A DNA stretch of 64,000 nucleotides, from positions 3,934,128 through 3,998,127 of the forward strand of contig BSYO01000024.1 of assembly GCA_033239525.1 (NCBI GenBank). The letters are read 5' to 3'. Shown here piece after piece: positions 45,031 to 57,020 of the stretch. This DNA is from Nepenthes gracilis (lineage: Eukaryota; Streptophyta; Magnoliopsida; Caryophyllales; Nepenthaceae). Every line of letters begins with the position of its first letter. Position 1 is the first letter of the stretch. Both the position numbers and the translations under genes were made by a program. The notes under the pieces were generated by a model. The model did no database searches. It was not told the DNA's origin and saw only the letters and a program-made list of their open reading frames with translations.

Positions 45031-48000
45031 GTGGTTAATATGGTCACTACTCGATCTGCCAAAAACCCAGCCGACGACAGGGAGCAGCAGACTGGGAGGA
45101 AGAAGCAGCGCACGGTGGATAACACCATTAGCTTCAATAATGATGATTTGGCTCATGTAATATCCCCCATGCTGAACCCCTCATTGTATCTGCGCTCATT
45201 TCAGACGGTAGTGTCGACTACTAGCTGAAGCGAGTATTTATTGATAATGGTAGCTCAAAAGATTTGCTTTATTTGGATGCGTTCTTTAAACTAGGCTTAA
45301 AAAAGAATCAATTAAAACCTACCGAAGGCCCATTGTATGGCATTGACAACGAGCCAGTGCCTGTCCAAGGGACCATCCAGCCGGAGGGCACCTTGAGCAT
45401 GTATTCAAAAACAGCGAGTCGAACACTCACATTATTGGTGGTCGACCTACCCTCTGTTTATAACGCTATACAAGGCAGACCGTACTTAACAGCGTTCGGG
45501 ATAGTCACCTCAATTCCACACCTCAAGATGAAGTTCCCAACGCCTTATTGTGTAGGAGAGGCTACATGCTACATGTCTCAGGTTGCCCCTAGTGGCAGCA
45601 CCAAAACAGTTGGAAAACTCGATCATGGAGATGGGATAACCCTACAACAAGCGCAGTTTGGCAAAGCCATAGATTTAGTCCCACCGAACCCGAAGGAACC
45701 GAAAAAGTGTGTACAGATCGGTGGCTCGCTCGTCGGAACACTGCGCGACAAGTTGATCACGTTCCTGCGACGAAACGTTGATATTTTTGCGTGGACTCCA
45801 ACAGACATGCCTGGAATTTTGGCTGAGGTGATGGTCCACAAGTTGGGGCTTTATCTTGACTGGAAGCCCGTCAGGCAGAATTAGAGAAACCACTCCGTAG
45901 AAAAGCTGATCGCCATTTGAGAGGAGGTGAAGAAACTGTTGGACGTAGGATTTATTAGAGAAGTCCACTACCCGAATTGGCTCTCTAACATCGTCCTGGT
46001 AAAGAAAAGCAATGGGAAATGGTGGATGTGCATCGATTTTACCGACATTAACAATGCCTGCCCAAAGGACAGTTTTCCCTTGCCAAGGATCGACCTGTTG
46101 GTTGACTTGACAGCCGGACATGAACTGCTAAGCTTCATGGATGCCTATTCGGGTTACAACTAGATTCGGATGAGTCCGAAGGACGATGAGTACACCTCAT
46201 TTATGACTAATCAGGGCACCTACTGCTACAAAGCTATGCCCTTCGGACTAAAAAACGTTGGAGCAACCTATCAATGACTGGTCAATAAGATGTTTGAAAA
46301 ATAGATCGGTCGCAACATGGATGTTTACGTTGACGACATGCTTGTCAAGAGCAAGGTCATCGGCTACCACTTCCGTGACCTGACAGAGTTGTTTGAGGTG
46401 CTCCGCAAGCATCATTGAAGCTGAACCCAACTAAGTGTGTCTTCGGAGTAGCGTCCGGTAAATTTTTGGATTTCATCGTCTCCCAACGGGGAATTGAGGC
46501 AAATCCAGAAAAGATTAAGGTTCTCGTAGACCTGGCTCCACCGTGGAGCGTAAAGGACGTTCAGCAATTGATTGGACAGCTGGCAGCACTGTCCCGCTTC
46601 CTCGTAAAGTCAGGCGACAAGTACCGGCCCTTCTTTAAGGCCTTAAGAGGAACCAAATCCAATGGGTTTTAATGGATGGTAGACTGCCAAATAGCTTTCG
46701 ATGAATTGAAGCGGTATCTGGCAAGCCCGCCGTCGCTAGTGTCACCCAAGGGCGGAGAAGAGCTGTATCTTTACCTGGTAGTGTTGGAAGCATCCCTTAG
46801 TTCTGTCCTCGTACGCCAGGACTCCAACACTCAACGGCCGGTCTACTACGTAAGTAAAACGTTGACCGGTCCAGAGACCTGCTACTTGCGCGCAGAAAAA
46901 CTGGCCTTGGCACTTATATTCTCTGCGTGAAAATTAAGGCCATACTTTCAGGCGTACCGTATAGTGGTCATTACAGACCAACTTCTGAAAAATATACTCC
47001 AAAAACCCGACGTTTCTGGATGGCTGGTAAAATGGGCTATCGAGTGGGCGAGTTCGACATTGAATTTCGGCCCAGACTTGCTGTAAAAGCGCAAGCTCTG
47101 GCTGACTTCATTGTTCAAACTATGACTCCAGTTCTTAAATAGCAGCCCGCAGAAAGCACGAAACAGCTTGACAGAGTTCCAGAATGGATGCTCCACATAG
47201 ACGAGTTGTCTACGGACGCTGGCAGTGGTGCTGGAGTGGTCCTCACGACCCCCGACGGGTTCAAGGTGAAGTATTTCCTCAGAATCGATTTTCTCACAAC
47301 CAACAACGTTGCCGAATACGAAGCCCTGTTAGCCGGATTATGATTAGCAAAGGAGTGCTCTGCCAAGAGGTTGGCGGTCTACAGCGACTCCGAACTAATC
47401 ATTAACTCGGTTAACGGAGACTTCGAGGTAAACAACCCTCACTTGGCCAAGTACTTGGCAAAGGTAAGGGAGACTGCTCAAGGTTTCGACAAATTAACCT
47501 TGGTTCATGTTCCCAGAACTGAAAACTAGAAGGCAGACCAGCTGGCTATAGCCGTTGCAGCAGAAAATCTAGAACAGTACTCGAGGGAATGAGGGAGATC
47601 CTGAACGCTCCCAATATAGAGAAACATGAGGCGATGCAGATTTTCGAAGCGAAAAACTGGCTGACGCCTTACCTTAGATATTTGGCCGATGGATCATTAC
47701 CAGAAGACGCAGAGAAGGCCAAGCGAATCAAAAAGACAACCGACAAATATATTGTGGTTGACGGACGGCTATATCGCCGTGGATACTCAATCCTATACCT
47801 CCGATGCCTAACTCCCGAAGAGGCTAACTACGCTTTGGGCAAAGTCCACATCGAAATTTCCGGATGGCACATTGGTGGAAAAAACTTAGCCTTCAAGGTT
47901 ATGCGGTAGGGCTACTACTGGCTCTCGATGAAAAAAGACGTGCTTAAATTTGTGAAGAAATGTGAAAACTGCCAGCTTCACAATAACCTTCACCGCCAGC

Positions 48001-48892
48001 CATCCGCTGACCTGAAGACACTTCAGGCCCCTTGGCCCTTCGCGCAATGGGGGCTCGATATTTTTGGCCTGTTTTCCGTTGCCACGGGGCAAAGGAAGTT
48101 CATCATCGTGGGCATCGACTACTCCACCAAGTGGGTCGAGGCCATCCCTCTGGCGAAGATCACGGAGCACAATGCTCTTGAATTCCTTCGCCAGAATATT
48201 ATTTGCAGATTCGGCGTCCCTGAGGTTGTCGTGACTGACAACGGGACCCAATTCTCGGGGAAACGCTTCACCAAGTATTGCGCCAGCCTTGGCATCAAGC
48301 TGGTCCACACTTCGGTGGCATGCCCCCAAGCGAATGGACAGGTGGGGGTCACGAACCGAACGCTACTCCATGGGTTAAACATCAAGCTGGAGGATGCAGG
48401 GGGCTCCTGGGTAGACGAGCTCCCCTCAGTTCTCTGGTTTTACTGAACAACCCCAAAAGAACTAACGCGCGAGACGCCCTTCAGTCTCTGTTACAGGACT
48501 ATGCGGTAATCTCGGTCGAAATCGGGCTTCCAAGTCTTAGGGTGGAATCGTTTGACCCACAGGGTAACTCCCAAAAAATCAGGGAACACCTAGACTTGTT
48601 GGAGGAAGCCCGCGACGCCGCCAGAATGCGGATAGCGGCCTACCAATATCGAATTGCCCAATACTACAACAAAAATGTAAAGGCCGGATAATTCGATGTT
48701 GGAGACCTAATCCTACGAGGCGTCGAGGCCATAGGCAAGCTTGTCGGCTGCAATAAGCTCTCCCCTAATTAGGAAGGGCCTTTCCTAGTCTTCGTCTTCC
48801 TACGAAACGGAGTGTACAAACTCCGAAACTAGGATGGAAAGTTAGTCCCACGAACGTGGAACGCGATCCACCTCAAACGCTACTTCCAATAA
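45031..48892 (+). pseudogene. Broken pol of the 9.4-kb element (PR-RT-RH-aRH-INT)
   Basis: Domains in order: protease region at about 45130-45560 (LDAFFKLGLKKNQL); a 206-codon open stretch to 45884; reverse transcriptase at 45860-46680, with YVDD at 46326-46337; RNase H at about 46680-47000; second RNase H at about 47184-47560; integrase at about 47640-48470, with its zinc-binding CENC and the LDIFG and TDNGTQF Asp motifs. The catalytic Glu position reads GQVGVTN, so Glu has become Gly. The end HLKRYFQ and stop at 48892 match the neighbour element. Several in-frame stops and frameshifts are present. Confidence 0.85.
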
Positions 48893-49049
48893 AGGGTATA
48901 GGTACGTATTTGCATTATTGTGTGTACGCATTCGCTTGCTTGTTTCAATTCGTCAAAATGAGTGTTTCCTTAGCCTCCGCTGGCGGCTCACAGGCTGGCT
49001 CTAAAAATATCTCCTTCTGTGCTGCTCGAGGAACCACCTGTGTCCTGGG

Positions 49050-49964
49050 CTACGCTAGGATAACACCTTCTCCCCTAGCATCTGGCACGTCCTCAAAAGA
49101 CTTCTCCATCCCGGTGGTACTACCGGGGCCGCTACAAATCTCGGTAGCGATATAGTCGGGCCTCGAAGACGATGAGGAGGGAGTCTCCACCGCCATCCTT
49201 TTGGGCCGTGGGCTGATGAAATTGTTGTCTGTTGGACGGGGGTGGATGAGCAGGCCCCTGGACTCCTCCGGGCGCATCACCATCGCCTGCGGTGGTGCCT
49301 TGAGCTTCTGAACCGGGGAAGGCGGTCCCCAATTCACCTCCTTGGCCTCTACCCTAGAGACTAAGAAATCCCTTTTGAAATCAGAGATGTGGTCTTTGAC
49401 TAGTTTGGTTAACCACTCTAAGGACGCGGTCTCCGCCACAGACGACATCCCAATATTCACCTCCGGCACCTTACAAATAATCCTTTGCCAGGGGCTAGGT
49501 CTCCGCCACACTTACAAAGAAGAACCGATTCTTCCAATTCTTCAGTGAGTCATAGATGGCTGTATTTATCTTCAGGCCACTACGTGGAACGGGAGAGATC
49601 CACTCACCTCCCTGATTTATCTTAAATAGCCACTTCACCATGGACATTGTCAATCGCTTAGAATGCTTACGAAGGAAGATGCAAAGAGTACAAATATACC
49701 GTATAGCTTAGCATGGAGTTGGGCGACAGGGACTCGTAGAGCTTGAAGGATTGACTGTAAGTCATCCGGAAGAAGAAGACGGAGACCGCTCCTCAGGTGG
49801 GCCTCATACTCTATCACGTGCTGTGCCGATGGAGAGAAGGCTCTGTCATCCTTGTCCGGAACCCTCCACGCAATGTCCTTCAGGATGTTAAATTCAACAC
49901 ACAACGCCTTTATGTCACTCTCTCGAAGAACAGAAGAGATGTCAGTAACAGAGGTCGAAGCCAT
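49050..49964 (-). pseudogene. Antisense ORF of the 9.4-kb element
   Basis: Start ATG at 49964 (MASTSVTDISSVLRESDIKAL). The first frame is open to 49650 and carries YEAHLRSGLR and VPVAQLHA, the motif shared with the other two Tat-like elements. A frameshift follows; the next piece has LKNWKNRFFFVSVAE (near 49510-49560), and an open frame 49511-49050 gives a charged, Ser/Pro-rich C-terminus. It lies 158 bp after pol, in the opposite direction. The likely class is the antisense ORF of Tat-lineage elements (gypsy-type transposon / plant mobile domain-like); function unknown. Confidence 0.7.
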
Positions 49965-50289
49965 GATTAATAGAGGAGTTAGGGTTTCTTTGGGAATGAT
50001 AACGGGTTGAAGACGAAGAAGGCAAAGCAGTAGGTGTGAGAGAACACTCAATGTAAGGAGGGAAACTTAAACGACAAGGTATGAAATGGCTTAAACCTCA
50101 TCGAGAAGGCACGTCATCATTCCTGCCACGTGTCACATCCCAAATGGGCCTATTATAAAGCAGATCTTCTGATACATTAATGGCATGGATAGCAGTCCAA
50201 CCAGGAGGAGACACGTATCCACTTTGGCCTGACAAGCCGGCTAATGGCCACACGTTACTCAGGGCTCGTAGAAGTTTCTTTGGAATCTG

Positions 50290-50655
50290 GCCAAAGACGG
50301 TCAATAGATCCGGTCAATTTTCTTCTCCGAATCTGACCAAAGACGGTCAACAGATTCGGTCAATTTTCTTCTCTGGATCTGACCAAAAATGGTTAACAGG
50401 TTCAGTTGACTTTCTTCTCCGGATCTGACCAAAGACGGTCAACAGATCTGGTCAATTTTCTTCTCCGGATCTGACCACAGACGGTTAATAGAATTGGTTG
50501 ACTTTCTTCTCCGGATCTGACCAAAGACGGTCAGCGGATCTGGTTAATTTTTTTCTCCTGATCTGACCACAGACGGTCAATAGATCCGGTCAACTTTCTT
50601 CTCTAGATCTGACCAAAGATGGTCAACAGATCCGGTCAATTTTCTTCTCCACCTT
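50290..50655. repeat. 46-bp tandem repeat, eight units
   Basis: GA(C/T)GGT(C/T)A or a close variant recurs at 50296, 50342, 50388, 50434, 50480, 50526, 50572 and 50618, exactly 46 bp apart. Typical units contain AGATCCGG and, about 13 bases on, CCGGATCT, an inverted pair that could form a hairpin. The array precedes the purine tract and right LTR. Confidence 0.9.
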
Positions 50656-50758
50656 TCGTAGAGTCCTCCGGGATTCTCAAGCAATGAAGGGCAAAGAGGG
50701 GCATCTCATCTTGAACATGCCGGAGGCCAGAATTTTGGCTACCGACAAAGGGGGCTAG

Positions 50759-51776
50759 TGATGGGTATACCGTAGCTGATTTAGCCCAATGGTCAAAGAA
50801 GGCCCAAATAGCCTGTTGGACGGTCAACTCCAACACTAGCCCAACAGGAGGTGAAGGCCCAAACACTCTCCCAATGGTCAACACCAATGTTGACCGTTAA
50901 GACACAGGCGGGCGGCTAACACGCGCCGAGGACGGTCATCGAGCATTGACCGAAATCACTGTAGTAACAAGCCAAAAATAAGAGGCTTTTCATGGGCCTG
51001 GCCCACTTGAGCCCACGATTCAGCAGACAACCAGTAACGGCTCTTTCAGCACCTTCCACGAACTCAGCCAGCACCCAAAAAGGATGTTGACAAAATCAAC
51101 GTCCTTCCCATAAGGAAGCCACCAGATTTTTTCAATCTCCTGCCAACTGGGGCTCTCCAACTGTAGAATGCATGGAAGGAAGGTAAGCAACTTGGAAAGC
51201 CGCTGACCGCGAGGAAGGGAAGCAATCTCAGCCAGTTTGGCAACTTGCGCTTCCCTGTAGAAGGAAGGCTACCCAGAATAACGCAGGGGATCATACCTTC
51301 CAACCAAAGAAGATCACCCTGTCATCCTTTAAGTACATCCTAGAATTCTCATTCAAGGCATGCAAAATTTCTACTCACAAAACACCCACAACGACAACTA
51401 AGACAGGCATACAATTCTTTGCTCCCTACAGACACTCAGAAAATCCAATGCATACAAACGTGCTTCTGATAGCCATTTACTGCCTTCCCACCGTCCAAAT
51501 TCAAGAAGATAACTTTGCCTCTCTTTCATCTGGAGATCCACACACTCTTGCACACACTCTCTCTTTCAATTCTCAATTCCAGTAACTTTTTCAGATTTCG
51601 AAGGCTGTTTACTGACTTGAGTATCGGAGTGTTTTTGGTGGGACAACTTTCTCCCGACACACTGACCTTCTGTTCATTTTAGTGGTGTGCAGGATCCAAA
51701 CTGAGTAAACGGAGCCGAAACCAGGACAAGCGGATTAGTCCGAATCTGTTCGAAGTTCAAATCCAAGGGCGCGTCA
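50759..51776 (+). repeat. Right LTR of the 9.4-kb element
   Basis: This 1018-bp LTR is preceded by the purine tract ACAAAGGGGGCTAG. It starts TGATGGGTATACC and ends GCGCGTCA, followed by ATGAT. Confidence 0.9.
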
Positions 51777-52492
51777 ATGATATAGGTCAAGAATTAAAAG
51801 TCACATCAAGCAAAATCTAGAGAATGAAGGGCCAAAACCCCAACTTAAAGGAAGGGTTTTATTTATCTTTGATAATTTAGGCCTAAACATTACTACTTAG
51901 ACTTGTAGGCAGATTATCTACAGTTCCTTCTATATAAATGAGATTAAAAACCACTTTCTTTGTCACCAATAAATGAAAGGTAGAGTCCTCAAATATACCT
52001 AATATATTAGGACATTCAAATATATAATTTTGTCAATACCTTATAATGGTTTTCAACAAAACAATAAAAGGAAAACTTTATAATAAATATTCAAAACTTT
52101 TTACTCTATTTAAAAAATATAAATACAAAACTTTTCTTCCTATGAAAAATCTCAAACGCATATCAAATAAAAATAGAGTTCTTACTAAGTACTAGTATGG
52201 ACTATTAGCATATAAGGACAGATGTATAAAATTTCATTACTCTTCTTCACAAATCTTTTCACATGTGTACATAAGATTCTAAAATATTCATATATTTATG
52301 AAAAATGAACAAACCTTCAAACCTTTGATAAAAACCAAACAAAATTTTAAAATATTAGGTAAAAAACTCATGCATGCTATAATATTCAAAATAAGGGTAT
52401 AAAGGGTAACATATATGTCTAATAAAAGAAAAATCGTCAGTAAAATTAAAGGATTCTAAAGATAGACCAAGAATGATTCTAGAAGTACCTAT
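51777..52492. other. AT-rich intergenic sequence
   Basis: No gene or clear repeat is seen. Confidence 0.5.
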
Positions 52493-54490
52493 TGTTAATA
52501 TCTGGTCTAAAAAATTTTTAATACTCGGCTCCCATGTGAATTATTTCAATAATATTTATCATTTTGGATATATTGGATGCCTAGAATTAATTATATATTT
52601 TGAAGATTTAAAAGATATTTGAATCAATTGAGTTGACACTTAAAGTGCGCCCGATAGGCACTTGAGCATTGATTCAAATGAGTTTGTGCCTAAGACACTC
52701 TTGAGCTTACGCTCAAGTGTTGATTCTAGGGCGGTGGCGCTTGAGGCTCGCTTGAATTGACGCTCGAGAACCATTTTGTGTATAAATAGAGAAGCAACGA
52801 GCACTGTGGCCATTCACGAGTGGGAGAAGGAAAGAAGGGAAGAGAGAGAGAGAGGAGAAGGAAGATGAGAGAGCAAGAAGAGTTCAGGTATTTTAGAATA
52901 TCCTTTCGTCAGATCTGCTTAGTATGAGATTAAGACAAATATCTAGATACTCTATCATTTGTCTGATTTTATATTTGATAATATTTACTCATATTTCAGA
53001 GATTTTATGTACATGCATGTTACTTTCAGTTACACTATTTGTTTTCTGTGGACATGCATGTAATATTTATCGGTTGATCTGGGGTTTTGTTTGTATTCTA
53101 TGATTTTTGCTGGTCTTATTAATTTTATAAAAATTTGTATAAATATTTGAATTCGTATATATTCTATATCAGTATATTTGTATGGAATGAGTATAAAACT
53201 TGCATAGACCATATATTGGAATATATGCATGTGTCGAGGATGAGGTTACTACCTTTATGATTCGATATATAATCCGATTTGAATATTTAATATGTGGTGC
53301 TTCTCCTAACAGGGAGACTTTGTTCCCGACAAAAAAATTTGTGATTATGTGACTTCCTCTTTTGCCAGCAAGAAGATGCTTTGTTCGTAACTAGACTTAC
53401 CTCATTATTTGCAAATGAGAATCGTTGTAAGATAACTATAAAAATTATATATATATTTGGACATCCTAATATATCAGATAAATTTAAGAATTGCACCAAA
53501 AATTATAGGTGACAAAATTTAGTGTGTAAGTTTCGTATCTATGGAGATAGTGTTCATAGATGGCCATACCTGCTGGTCTAAAATATAGATGGATTGGTTT
53601 AAAATTATCGAGAGTATGTATAACCCTTTCTAAAATTAATTTTTTAAAAGAAAATCTTTGGTTCTCTATTTATATGCATGCTTTGTATTTCAACATGGAT
53701 TTGTATTTAGATTTCGATTTGAGATTCGCAAATTTACCCATAGATGAAAATTTGGTCAATCTTGTACATTTAAATATGTGATTTGTTACGAAACATATTT
53801 TGTATTATACAATTTCATTATGGCATTTGTTATTCGTATATGATTTGGATTTGAATTTTATTTTGTTCGGTGCGCACTTCATATAGATATGGTATCGGAT
53901 TATCATTTGTTATTTGAATTCTGGATCACAATTTGATTTGAGTATGTCCCAATTGGACCATTTTGATACGAACTGTGATTTGAGTACGCGATTATCCTAA
54001 AATTTTTTTGTTGATTTTCAAACCTACCCCATGATTTGTCTGACACAATTTGTTTGATATGCTTTATTTACGTTATTTGTTCCCCCTATGATTGTGGATA
54101 TATATATATATATATATTATTTTATGTAATATGTTGATACTTGTTAAATTTTAGACTCATATTTTTTATTTTTATCCCTTCACATTTAGTGAGTTTAGAT
54201 ATATTGTAGAAATTTGGACCTAATCTGATCGCTATTTGTTCGATTCGATGAGTTTTAACTCCGTTATAGTTTAGATTTATATCAAATGTGATTTGAATAT
54301 TGGGATAGGCCGATTGTAGGCCATTGATTGTGATATGAGAACTATTTGGTTATGTGTTTTGGGTTTTTTTGTTGCATCGATTGGTTTATCACCTTCCCTA
54401 TAATATTTGTGGAGCAGTTTATATATTATATTATTCGGACGATTGTCCAATGAGGTCCTGTGACGGTTTTGGGTTTGGTTTATTATTATC
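52493..54490 (+). mobile_element. Plus-oriented LTR fragment, chromovirus type
   Basis: It starts TGTTAATATCTGG, close to the TGTAATATC start common in plant chromovirus LTRs. A GC-richer segment, a TATA-like box (GTATAAATAG near 52782) and a purine-rich leader at 52825-52880 follow. The leader and following 300 bp resemble 57000-57300. The right end is not defined. An (AT)n run lies at about 54097-54117. Confidence 0.45.
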
Positions 54491-55165
54491 ATTTGAATGA
54501 TAAAATTTTCTGGTTAGTCTGTCACGTTTCACCTGATTTGGCTTTTGTTTATTGTTATATAATTATTTGGAGATTTTAAATTTTGTAGATAATAATTAAT
54601 AAGACCTACTTTGATTTGGGTTTATGACAGATTTGACTTGATAAAACTCTGGAATCTCATTCTTTTTAAATTTTGTATATAATAATTGATTACATCTACT
54701 TTGATTCGGGTTTGTAATAGATTTAACTCAATAAAACTTTGAAATATCATTCCTCCTCTTTCTTTTCTTCTTCTTCTTGTTCTTGTTTTTCTTATTCTTT
54801 CTTCTCTTTCTTTCTTTTCTCTCTCTTTTTCCTATAAAAAAAAAAGATCTAAACTAGACATACGAGACCTTAAATACTAGTATGGTGCATGAGCACCAAA
54901 TAAATACACATCAAGCATCAAACTTACACACAAGAGCACATGAGTACTAAATGAGGTGCCAACATTTCGTCAAAACATGCATTAGCGCCCTATAGGTGCC
55001 CATCAGGCACATAACTGCCACTGTAAACACGCATGAGTATGGAGATAGGTGCCAATCAAATGTAAGGCCTAATTCTCTTGAAATTTGATTTCTCCCAAAT
55101 TTTTATTATGTAATTATTTTTTAAATTGACCTAATATATATAATAATAATGTTATAAATCATAGT
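54490..55165 (-). mobile_element. Minus-oriented LTR fragment, probable 3' LTR of the chromovirus
   Basis: On the minus strand this follows the end of pol (55247). It has a TATA-like TATTTAAGG (plus 54869-54877) and then a purine-rich leader (plus 54755-54840 is pyrimidine-rich). A possible start is TGATTTATAAC at 55161. It meets the plus-oriented LTR fragment head to head. Confidence 0.4.
54574..54753. repeat. 90-bp tandem duplication
   Basis: TTTTAAATTTTGTA starts at 54574 and again at 54664. The following 75 bp align with about a dozen substitutions. Confidence 0.8.
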
Positions 55166-55246
55166 AAAAATATCGAGCCTTTTGACTTTCTACTCATAAA
55201 ATTTCGTCTGCGAAGTTTAAGTACCCTATTATGCATACAAATAAGG

Positions 55247-57020
55247 ATACTTGTCACAAATCTTGTTTCTGCATTCGCAAGTCACTGGTTCAAAAGAATA
55301 GTTTTTCCAAAACACTTTAACCAACAGAATTATCTTAGTACATAAGATTTGATATCTTCTTTCTAAAATTTAAATTAGAACTTCTACATAGGATAAATTA
55401 TCATCAATTTTCAACGATTCATATTCAATAATATGTGAGGGATCAAATACACATTTTTGAAGCATTGAAATATGGAATATATTTTGGCAGTCCATTAAAT
55501 TAGGAGGTAATGCTAATATAGAAGCCATATTTCTGACTCACTATAAAATTTCAAATGGCCCTATAAATTTTGATTTTAATTTTTCTTTCATCCCAAATAT
55601 TAAAATTTCTTTCTTTACAGATACTTTTAAAAATGCATGGTTGCCCACATCAAAACTAAAATCTATTTCCAACAATCAATAACTTTTTTGATGACTTCGA
55701 ACAACTATCAAATATCTCCAAATTATTTGATCTTATTTGATGTGTCTTGAATGATATCGATGTTTAAAAGTTTTTAGTCACTAATCTTCTCTCAATTGAT
55801 AGAAAATTAATATCTCCTTCCAAACAAACCCTCGAATGGGATCATCTTGATGCTGGACTAATAGCTATTATTGTAAACAAATTCAATAAGTGATAAATAA
55901 TTGTTCCAATTTCTTTTCATTTTTAAAATAGAGGCTCTCAACATATCATCAAAAAATCTAAATCATCTTCTCCAACTGTCCATCTTTTTTGAGTTAAAAT
56001 GTTGTGCTAAACTTCAAATATATACCCAACTCATTATGCAAACTTTCTTAAAACTCTGATATGGACCTCGAGTCTCCATTAAAAATGATTAAAGTAGGAA
56101 TTCTAAACAATATCATAATTTTATTGATATACAAACATGCTAAATGGTTTCTAGAGAATGACATCATCATAAGAAGGAAATAAATCGACTTTGTTAGTCT
56201 ATTTATAATTATCCAAATCGAATAATGATTCATTAATGTCTTAGGCAAATTTGAAACAAAATTCATCATGGCATCTTCTCGCTTCCAATTACAAATAGGC
56301 AAAAGGTGCAAAAATTAAATAAGCTTTCGATATTCAATTTTAACATGTGGGCACACTATACATCTTCCTATATAAGCAACTATCTCTCACTTTGTGTTCC
56401 TCTACCAAAAGAGTTTCTTCATATCTTAGTACATTTTATTAACTTTGAGATAAATGATGTTCTTTACTTTATAGGCCTTATTTAAAATTTCCTTCTTCAA
56501 ATCTCTAATACTGGGCACAAAAATATGGTCTTGAAATTTGGAAACTTTATTTGCCCAAATATTAAAATTTGCTAGTGACCTACTGTTCAAATATTTGATA
56601 ATTTCTCTTTAATACAAATCGTTTATCTGATACTCCTTAATCGTTTTCAAAATCCTTGGTTGAACCTAAAAATATGACAGCATCATCCTCGAGCAGTGAG
56701 AATGTAAATGAATATTATAATTTTTCATCCCATCTAACATTTTTCATTTCTTAATTATCATGTAGGCCATCATACCTGAAGACTTTTAACTCAACACATC
56801 CATGACAATATTTACCTTTCTTGGCTAACATTAGATCTCATTGTTAAAAACTTTAACAAATCCATCTAATAACGTTCACTCATATTCAACTCCTATGAAA
56901 CTAGATACTTTGAACTTTTGTAGTTGAAAAATATAACAAGCTTCTCTTCACACAGGTAATGCCCCATAATATTCAATCATAAGGCACTACAATGCCACTA
57001 TTTGTCATTTTGCGCTAAAG
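55247..57020 (-). pseudogene. Chromovirus pol, 3' part (RNase H end, integrase, chromodomain-like tail)
   Basis: Minus-strand translation in shifting frames gives, in order: an RNase H C-terminal half (GHYLCEEK, ELNMSERY, about 57000-56800); an integrase zinc-binding part with KMY.DMKKLFW and CIVCPHVK (about 56450-56340); an integrase core with FVSNLPKTL, NRLTKS and FNGDSRSISEF (56311-56048); a degraded C-terminus; and a tail near 55437-55247 with LLVKVFWKNYSFE, matching the usual chromodomain position and pattern. Many stops are present. It continues the gag-pol at 61490-64000, from which it is split by about 4.4 kb. Confidence 0.7.

Larger units (their letters stand above)
42343..51776 (+). 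mobile_element. 9.4-kb Tat-like Ty3/gypsy retrotransposon
   Basis: LTRs at 42343-43377 and 50759-51776 both run TG...CA. The flanks are ACGAT (42338-42342) and ATGAT (51777-51781), a 5-bp target duplication differing by one transition. Inside: primer-binding-like block, gag, pol (to 48892) with two RNase H domains, an antisense ORF (49050-49964), a 46-bp tandem array and a purine tract. The order matches the element at 17214-30106. Stops, frameshifts and a changed integrase residue show it is inactive, though pol is better kept than in its neighbour. Confidence 0.9.

Noticed and set aside
50290..50655. CRISPR-like regular repeats
   Set aside because: The 46-bp units are contiguous with no unique spacers, and the context is a plant LTR element.
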